Shown one piece after another: positions 59,119 through 64,000 of a stretch of DNA of 64,000 nt. The stretch lies in the NCBI RefSeq assembly GCF_025517535.1, contig NZ_JAOPKC010000005.1:95261-159260 (forward strand), read 5' to 3'. The stretch comes from Halapricum hydrolyticum (lineage in GTDB: Archaea; Halobacteriota; Halobacteria; Halobacteriales; Haloarculaceae). The notes beneath the pieces were generated by a model that was not told the origin of the DNA, did not search any database, and was given only the letters and a program-made list of their open reading frames with translations. Position 1 is the first letter of the stretch, and every line of letters starts with the position of its first letter. The position numbers and the translations under genes were made by a program.

Positions 59119-61152
59119 TCACTGCTCGAACTTCTCCAGCAACCGTTCGTAAAAGCCGTCGCCGTCCGCGGCCAGCTTCTCGACGATCAACTCGGGGGTC
59201 GATCGGGCGAGTGTGCCCTTCACCGGCGAACGGTCGACGATAAGCTCGCCGTCTTCCAGCCCGACCGCTTCGATCCCGTCGACGGCGATGTCGATGCTCG
59301 CGACGTCCCGGATCTCGCCAGCCAGGTGGGAGACGAACACGGCAGTCGCGCCCCGCGCCGAAAGCGCTTCGAGGATCCCGGCCATGATGTTCGCGCTCGC
59401 GCCGGGTTCGGTGATGCTCTCCAGTTCGTCGACGAGGACGAGCGTCTCGCGATCCTCGGCGACGCCGGTCACCAGGTCGCCGAATTCCCGCAGCGTCGAC
59501 TCGAAGGCACCGGCATCCAGTGTCCCTTGAGTCTTTGCATAGTAGTGGAGTTCGTCGATCCGCTGGACGCGCGCGGCGTCGGCCGGCACGGGCAGTCCCA
59601 TGTGGGCTAGCACGACGACCAGCGCGATGAGGTCGAGCGTCGAGGTCTTGCCGCCGCTGTTGACACCCGAGAGCAGGGCAACCCCGGAGACGTAATAGTC
59701 GACCGGCTCGACCCCCTCGAATGGCACGTCCAGAAGCGGCGATCGGCCGCCCTCGATCGCGATACCCCCTCCGACCATGGCGTCTGGCTCCGGCGGAGGG
59801 GACCCGTTCTCGGGCGCTCCCAGCGAGTCGATCACGGGCAGGGTGCAATCGAAGTCCTCTGCGAACCGGGCGACGGCGAGTTCCACGTCGAGTTCGAGCG
59901 CAGCGTTGACCAGATCGCGGGCGGCCGGCCTGAGGTCAGCCAGGTCGCCCGCGAGGTCCCGCTTGAGGCGGGTCGCACGCCGGTCGCGGGCGGTCGTCAG
60001 CTCCTCGCGCAGACGAGCGACGACCGATTCGGTGTGCTCGACCGGATAGGTCGGCTCGTCGGGGAACGCCCGTCGGGCGATGGCTTCGGTGTCTTCCAGC
60101 CCCAGGGCGTCGACCAGGTGGTCGCGAGCGGCTGCGACTGCCGCGTCGTACTCGTCGGCCAACTCCCGCGAAAGCAGCGAATCGACGCCCGCGCCGCGTT
60201 CGACCAGCGAGAGCAGGTCCGTGCCCTCGATGGTCACGTCGCGTTCTTCGATCGCTTCCCGCAGGTGATCGTTCGCGACTGACTCGGCAGTCGCAACGGC
60301 CGCGTCGAGGTCGTCGACGGCGGTCGCGAGCCGGTCGAGTTCGTCGTCACCGCGGGGCGTCCCGTCCTTGTCGAGCATCGCAAGCGCCGATTCGAGCGCG
60401 TCCAGGTCACAGGGCGACTCCAGATCCGCGGCCCGGTGGACAGCGATCGCGGCCTGCAGCGGCTCGCGGTTCGTGGCGAAAAACGACAGTGTCCGTTCCG
60501 GGACGACCTCCGCGGGCTGATCGAGTGCGTCCGGCTGCACCCGGACGTCACCCTCGACGTCGACGCCGGCGAACGCCTCGGCGAGGACGATAACCGTCGC
60601 GTAACTACGGGCGAGTTCGGCGAGCTGGCGGGCGTCGTCGACGACTTCGATGCTGACTTCCGGGATCGCGTCGCGGGCTTCGGCGTAGCGCTCGGCGTCG
60701 CCGGTCACGAGACACCGGTCGCGAACGCGGACGTCGTCTGGCGTCTCGAGCGGTTTGACGCCTTCGAGTGCTTCGAGGACGGCTGGATCGGGCTCCCGTG
60801 ACAGCGCCTCACGGGTGAACGCCCGGACTTCCCGGATGCGACTCGTGGCGGCACTGGGATAGAGCGTCCGCAGGCGAGCCGCGGCGTCGTCCGTGACGGT
60901 CCGTTCTTGCAGGAGTCCGAGCGTCTCGCGGTAGATTTCGTGCGTGCGGTCGGTCGCGAGGAAGTCGCCGTGATCGTCGTGTCGTGTCCGTATCGCGGCG
61001 CGGGCGATCCTGGCTGCCCGGCTCTCGCTGATTCCCGGTGCGCGGGCGAGCGTCGTCACGTCGCCCTCCGCCAGTGCTCGTTCGGCGTCCTCGAGACTCG
61101 CGAGCGCCTCGGCTGTCTTGGCGCCAACGCCGGGAACCGACTCCAGTTCCAT
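59119..61152 (-). CDS. MutS-family ATPase with N-terminal helix-hairpin-helix
   Basis: A 677-residue protein. The N-terminus is a helix-hairpin-helix (SVPGVGAKTAEALAS, LARAPGISESRAARIA), the middle is helical (lever-like, about 290-440), and the C-terminus is a MutS domain V ATPase: Walker A GVNSGGKTSTLDL, Walker B VLVDELESITEPG and the FVSHLAGEI segment. The mismatch-binding domain of canonical MutS (Phe-x-Glu) is absent, so it belongs to the archaeal MutS-like group of uncertain role (recombination or structure-specific DNA processing). ATG 61152 gives the HhH at the start. Confidence 0.85.
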   Translation of the reverse strand: MELESVPGVGAKTAEALASLEDAERALAEGDVTTLARAPGISESRAARIARAAIRTRHDDHGDFLATDRTHEIYRETLGLLQERTVTDDAAARLRTLYPSAATSRIREVRAFTREALSREPDPAVLEALEGVKPLETPDDVRVRDRCLVTGDAERYAEARDAIPEVSIEVVDDARQLAELARSYATVIVLAEAFAGVDVEGDVRVQPDALDQPAEVVPERTLSFFATNREPLQAAIAVHRAADLESPCDLDALESALAMLDKDGTPRGDDELDRLATAVDDLDAAVATAESVANDHLREAIEERDVTIEGTDLLSLVERGAGVDSLLSRELADEYDAAVAAARDHLVDALGLEDTEAIARRAFPDEPTYPVEHTESVVARLREELTTARDRRATRLKRDLAGDLADLRPAARDLVNAALELDVELAVARFAEDFDCTLPVIDSLGAPENGSPPPEPDAMVGGGIAIEGGRSPLLDVPFEGVEPVDYYVSGVALLSGVNSGGKTSTLDLIALVVVLAHMGLPVPADAARVQRIDELHYYAKTQGTLDAGAFESTLREFGDLVTGVAEDRETLVLVDELESITEPGASANIMAGILEALSARGATAVFVSHLAGEIRDVASIDIAVDGIEAVGLEDGELIVDRSPVKGTLARSTPELIVEKLAADGDGFYERLLEKFEQ

Positions 61153-61189
61153 TGTCGCCGCCGTACGCACTCCCCCGCCAAACAAGTTT

Positions 61190-62266
61190 CTAGAAAATAC
61201 TGGCTTGCTGGTAGACGTCGATACCATCAAGCGTGATATTGTAGGGTTTGGTCGCACGGGAGTGGTTGGCGTTGCGGATCTTCTGGATCTCGACCGCCAG
61301 GCGCGTCTCCTGTGTGTCTCCCCGCACGTACTGGAGGACGAACACGGCGTCAGTCAGATACTCGATGATCCCGTGCCGGGAGGCGTAGGGGTTGTCCTCA
61401 CTGGCCTCGCTGGTGAGCATCGTCGTGACGCCGGCCTGCTTGAGCGAGCGAGTGAAATCGAACACTTCCGTCCGACGCTTGGCCTGGTCGTCGTACATCA
61501 TCTCCAGTAGCGACACCGAGTCTAACACGAGTCGCTCGGCGTCGAACTCCCGGATCAGTTGCGGGAGTTCTCCGCGGATGTTGTCCAGGCTGTTTGCCAT
61601 TTCGACCGGATCGAGGTCGACGATCGCCAGGTCGTCCTCGCGTTCGTAGCGATCGAACTCCCAACCCCGCTCGTTTGCGGTATCGAGAATCGCCTGCCGG
61701 CTCTGCTCGAGCGTGATGAACACGGCGTTGTCCCCCTGCTGGAGTCCGTGATAGAGAAACTGCAGTCCGAACGTCGTTTTCCCGGTTCCGGGAGCCCCGA
61801 TCGTGACCATCAGGTGCCGTTCCGGGACACCGCCCTGGATCATGTCGTCGAGACCTGAAATCCCCAGGTCGATTCGGGGTAGCTCCGACTCGAATTCTTC
61901 GTTTTCGAAGTCCTCGGTGCCGCTTTCGTCCCCTGGACCGGCGCTGCGCATCGCACTCGCGAAATCGTCGTCGAACAGCGACCCGTCCGGATCGGATTCC
62001 TCGGACACGAACGGGTCGCTGTCGCTTTCGAACGGTTCTCGATCCCCCGTCCCGTCCGTGTCGCTATCGGCGAATGCGTCCGCGCTGCTGGCCGCGGTCG
62101 CGCCTGCACGGCCTTGGGCGTCCGTGTCGGCGCTCTCATCATCGAACGCAGCATCTTCTTCGCTCTCGAACGCACTTCCGGTGGTCTCTTCTTCGCTCTC
62201 GAACGCACCTTCGGCGGTATCTTCCTCGTCATCGAACGCGCTCTCGAACCAGTCGTCGTCGCTCAT
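61190..62266 (-). CDS. KaiC-like RecA-superfamily ATPase with long acidic N-terminal tail
   Basis: A 358-residue protein. Residues 1 to about 125 are low-complexity and very acidic, with repeated AFESEE units. The rest is a single KaiC domain: LGISGLDDMIQGGVPERHLM, Walker A GAPGTGKTTFGLQ, the catalytic glutamates in VFITLEQSRQ, and Walker B RLVLDSVSLLEM. Single-domain KaiC proteins in archaea are signalling or regulatory ATPases of poorly known function. It precedes the MutS-family gene on the same strand by 37 bases; the two may be co-transcribed. Confidence 0.85.
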   Translation of the reverse strand: MSDDDWFESAFDDEEDTAEGAFESEEETTGSAFESEEDAAFDDESADTDAQGRAGATAASSADAFADSDTDGTGDREPFESDSDPFVSEESDPDGSLFDDDFASAMRSAGPGDESGTEDFENEEFESELPRIDLGISGLDDMIQGGVPERHLMVTIGAPGTGKTTFGLQFLYHGLQQGDNAVFITLEQSRQAILDTANERGWEFDRYEREDDLAIVDLDPVEMANSLDNIRGELPQLIREFDAERLVLDSVSLLEMMYDDQAKRRTEVFDFTRSLKQAGVTTMLTSEASEDNPYASRHGIIEYLTDAVFVLQYVRGDTQETRLAVEIQKIRNANHSRATKPYNITLDGIDVYQQASIF

Positions 62267-62352
62267 CCACGGACACCACGGCCGTTGGCCATACCCCTCT
62301 ATTATGCCTCGCCGAATTAAAGTTATCCGTGCGACGGGCGCGGTTCGCGTGG

Positions 62353-62359
62353 CTTTATT
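62353..62359 (+). promoter_or_regulatory. TATA element of NAD kinase gene
   Basis: CTTTATT about 30 bases before the ATG at 62386, predicting a leaderless transcript and deciding that start. Confidence 0.5.
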
Positions 62360-62385
62360 GGTCGGGGCTGTCAACTTCCGCTGGT

Positions 62386-63258
62386 ATGCAACTCGGGATC
62401 GTCGGTCAGAAAGGGAATCCACGTGCACAATCGCTTGTCGAAGCTATCGGTCGTAGCTTCCTCGACGACGACGTGGCGGTGCTGGTCGACTCGGTGACGG
62501 CGGAGGCACTCTCCGAACAGCGGGGCCGCGGCTACGGACCGAGTGGTAACGAGCGGTTCGAACCCGACGCAATCGCGATCGAAGAACTCGACACGTGCGA
62601 TCTGGTCGTGAGTATCGGGGGCGATGGGACGTTCCTCTATGCGGCCCGCGGCGTCGGCGACACGCCGATCATGGGCGTCAACCTCGGCGAAGTGGGCTTT
62701 CTGAACGCGATCGCGCCCGATGACGCCATCGAAACGATCCACGACGTCGTCGACGATCTCCGCGAGGACGGAGAGACGCCGACCAGAGAGATATCCCGCG
62801 TGCAGGCCAGCGGCGAGGACTGGACGCTCCCGCCATCGCTCAACGAGGTCGTCATCCAGGGGCCACAGCGCGGCCACGGCAATGGGATCGGCGTCACTGT
62901 CCGCATCGATGGCTCGCTCTACACCAGCGGTCACGCAGACGGCGTCCTCGTTGCGACACCGACCGGAAGCACCGCGTACAATCTCAGCGAAGCCGGGCCG
63001 CTCGTCCATCCGAACGTCGACGCCCTGGTCGTCACCGAGATGGCCGCGGAACTCGAGATGCCGCCGCTCGTCGTCGAGGAAGACAGCGAGATCACGATCC
63101 ACGTCGAAGGCGACGACGGCGCGACCGTCGTCACCGACGGGCGCGTCTCGGAAGACATCGAAACCCCATCACGGGTCACGCTCGGACTCGCCGACGAGAG
63201 CGTCCGCGTCGCTGGTCCACCGCTTGACTTCTTCGCAGCGCTCGGCAAACTCGAGTGA
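62386..63258 (+). CDS. nadK: NAD(+) kinase
   Basis: A 290-residue ATP-NAD kinase with the GGDGT motif in VSIGGDGTFLYAARG, the NE-type motif in SLNEVVIQGPQ, and the glycine-rich GHADGVLVATPTGSTAYNLSEAGP region. It phosphorylates NAD to NADP, supplying the transhydrogenase substrate pool. It is divergent from the KaiC-like gene. Start ATG 62386 (MQLGIVGQKGNPRAQ) matches the family. Confidence 0.94.
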   Translation: MQLGIVGQKGNPRAQSLVEAIGRSFLDDDVAVLVDSVTAEALSEQRGRGYGPSGNERFEPDAIAIEELDTCDLVVSIGGDGTFLYAARGVGDTPIMGVNLGEVGFLNAIAPDDAIETIHDVVDDLREDGETPTREISRVQASGEDWTLPPSLNEVVIQGPQRGHGNGIGVTVRIDGSLYTSGHADGVLVATPTGSTAYNLSEAGPLVHPNVDALVVTEMAAELEMPPLVVEEDSEITIHVEGDDGATVVTDGRVSEDIETPSRVTLGLADESVRVAGPPLDFFAALGKLE

Positions 63259-63279
63259 ATCGGTAGAACGTAGGTATTG

Positions 63280-63570
63280 TCACTTCCGGGCGGTCATGTA
63301 AAGCAGCGGGGCGGCGAACACGAGCACGAGCCCGAATGATTTGTACGCGAGGGGTTCGCTCAGCAGGCTGTTTTCGGCTGCGACGAGCACTGACGCCGGT
63401 GTCGCAACGAAGATGATGCCGAACAATCCCGACTGTAGCGCCAGCACCTTCCGCGAGCGGACGACCAGCGCGGCAACGAGTGCGAGGCCGAAAACCAGCA
63501 GGAGCGCGTCTCCGACGTTATATTTCAGCAGAAAGCTGTCGATCGCCTGGAGCGGTACTGGCGTTGCCAT
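63280..63570 (-). CDS. Small membrane protein of unknown function
   Basis: A 96-residue protein with three hydrophobic segments (about 20-38, 43-65 and 75-93) and a short N-terminal amphipathic stretch. It has haloarchaeal codon bias and a basic loop (VRSRKVLA). It is convergent with nadK, 21 bases apart. No motif was recognised. Confidence 0.75.
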   Translation of the reverse strand: MATPVPLQAIDSFLLKYNVGDALLLVFGLALVAALVVRSRKVLALQSGLFGIIFVATPASVLVAAENSLLSEPLAYKSFGLVLVFAAPLLYMTARK

Positions 63571-63953
63571 TCCTGGCTTCCAGTGGCCGCGTTTCGGTAT
63601 TTAACCTTCCGCTACCGGAGACTATCGCAGTATGTCAGACAGGATGGCGCCTGCTCACCTCCAACTCGACTGGATTAAATAATACAAAAACCGAGGGGTT
63701 CTACATAATATAGTTTTAGATATATGTATAGGGTCCTGGACCTCCACTATACAAAACGTATCTGGTAGGTATGGTCATGGGTGTCTATCTGTGACTGATA
63801 TAACTCAACGCACTGCGTACAAATTCCACTATTGCGGTTATAGGTGTGAAAATCGGGGATATCGGAGCAATGTGGTCGGTGATCTGTCGACTACTTCTGT
63901 ACTCAGCTTTGCACGTTGAAGTAGGAGCGTGACGTAGGCGGTAGCAAGGACAG
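63571..63953. other. AT-rich region without supported gene
   Basis: From about 63670 to 63870 the DNA is AT-rich with several TATA-like tracts (for example near 63705-63730). Open frames on either strand lack haloarchaeal codon bias. It resembles the AT-rich DNA at 37060-37380 and may be flank of an insertion. Confidence 0.45.
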
Positions 63954-64000
63954 ATGATGCCGATTACGGACTTTCTGTCGTGCACGCGCGTGTTCGACAA
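63954..64000 (+). CDS. Possible start of a gene (perhaps a transposase) truncated by the window edge
   Basis: Two adjacent ATGs (63954, 63957) open a frame reading MMPITDFLSCTRVFD to the edge, with codon use closer to coding DNA than the preceding AT-rich stretch. The short N-terminus resembles some haloarchaeal transposases in style, but 15 residues cannot decide. Confidence 0.25.
   Translation, partial: MMPITDFLSCTRVFD

Noticed and set aside
63785..64000. Minus-strand frame at the right edge
   Set aside because: Composition is unlike coding DNA here (rich in Ile, Ser and Arg with AT-rich codons) and it overlaps a more plausible plus-strand start.
1..64000. tRNA, rRNA or other structured RNA genes
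   Set aside because: I looked through the intergenic regions for tRNA-like T-arm and acceptor features and found none; a tRNAscan or Rfam search would settle it.

Overview
The window is chromosomal DNA from a haloarchaeon (class Halobacteria). The evidence is high GC with strong G/C at third codon positions, very acidic proteins, leaderless genes with a TATA element about 27 bases before the start codon, an A-type ATP synthase operon, bacteriorhodopsin with retinal synthesis genes, a Tat-lipoprotein sugar ABC transporter, a split proton-translocating transhydrogenase, a Bat-type HTH_10 regulator and an intein-bearing archaeal MCM. I cannot name the genus from the sequence alone. No tRNA, rRNA or CRISPR array was found.

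Layout. 1-2 kb: aconitase X and UbiD-family genes that together look like the phosphomevalonate dehydratase / anhydromevalonate phosphate decarboxylase pair. 2-5 kb: a membrane histidine kinase with a tandem-repeat insertion, and an HTH_10 regulator. 5-11 kb: the alternative early shikimate pathway (ADH synthase, DHQ synthase II, DHQ dehydratase) interleaved with a HAD phosphatase, a two-gene KhtTU-like antiporter and a zinc-ribbon membrane protein. 11-19 kb: an MFS transporter, ETF beta/alpha, a surface module (membrane winged-helix regulator, secreted protein, pilin-like protein) and a quinone-type methyltransferase. 19-30 kb: an energy island of atpHIKECFAB, then bacteriorhodopsin, lycopene cyclase and the retinal-forming Brp/Blh protein. 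30-37 kb: serA, a TrmB-family regulator, pntAA-AB-B and hemB.

37-49 kb is the accessory part. It holds a TnpB-only IS1341-type element in AT-rich DNA, an IclR regulator, a chemoreceptor-like membrane protein that lacks the signalling tip, a CUT1 sugar ABC transporter and a Gfo/Idh/MocA oxidoreductase. The 755-base iclR/receptor spacer carries four copies of a palindrome (GTTCAC-N5-GTGAAC and variants), which I read as the IclR operator.

49-64 kb: MCM helicase with two large inteins, a GAF membrane sensor, an XPD/DinG-type helicase, a 3 x 66-base tandem repeat with covarying hairpins, a zinc dehydrogenase, an HhH-MutS ATPase, a KaiC-like ATPase, NAD kinase and an AT-rich right edge.

How parts fit: light-driven proton export by bacteriorhodopsin would feed the ATP synthase and possibly the transhydrogenase, and crtY and blh provide the chromophore. 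The subunit D (central stalk) gene normally found after atpB is absent here. The most unusual signals are the multi-copy IclR operator beside the tip-less receptor, an exact TrmB-type site beside the TrmB gene, the AT-rich MCM intein with apparent co-converted flank, and several in-frame tandem duplications.
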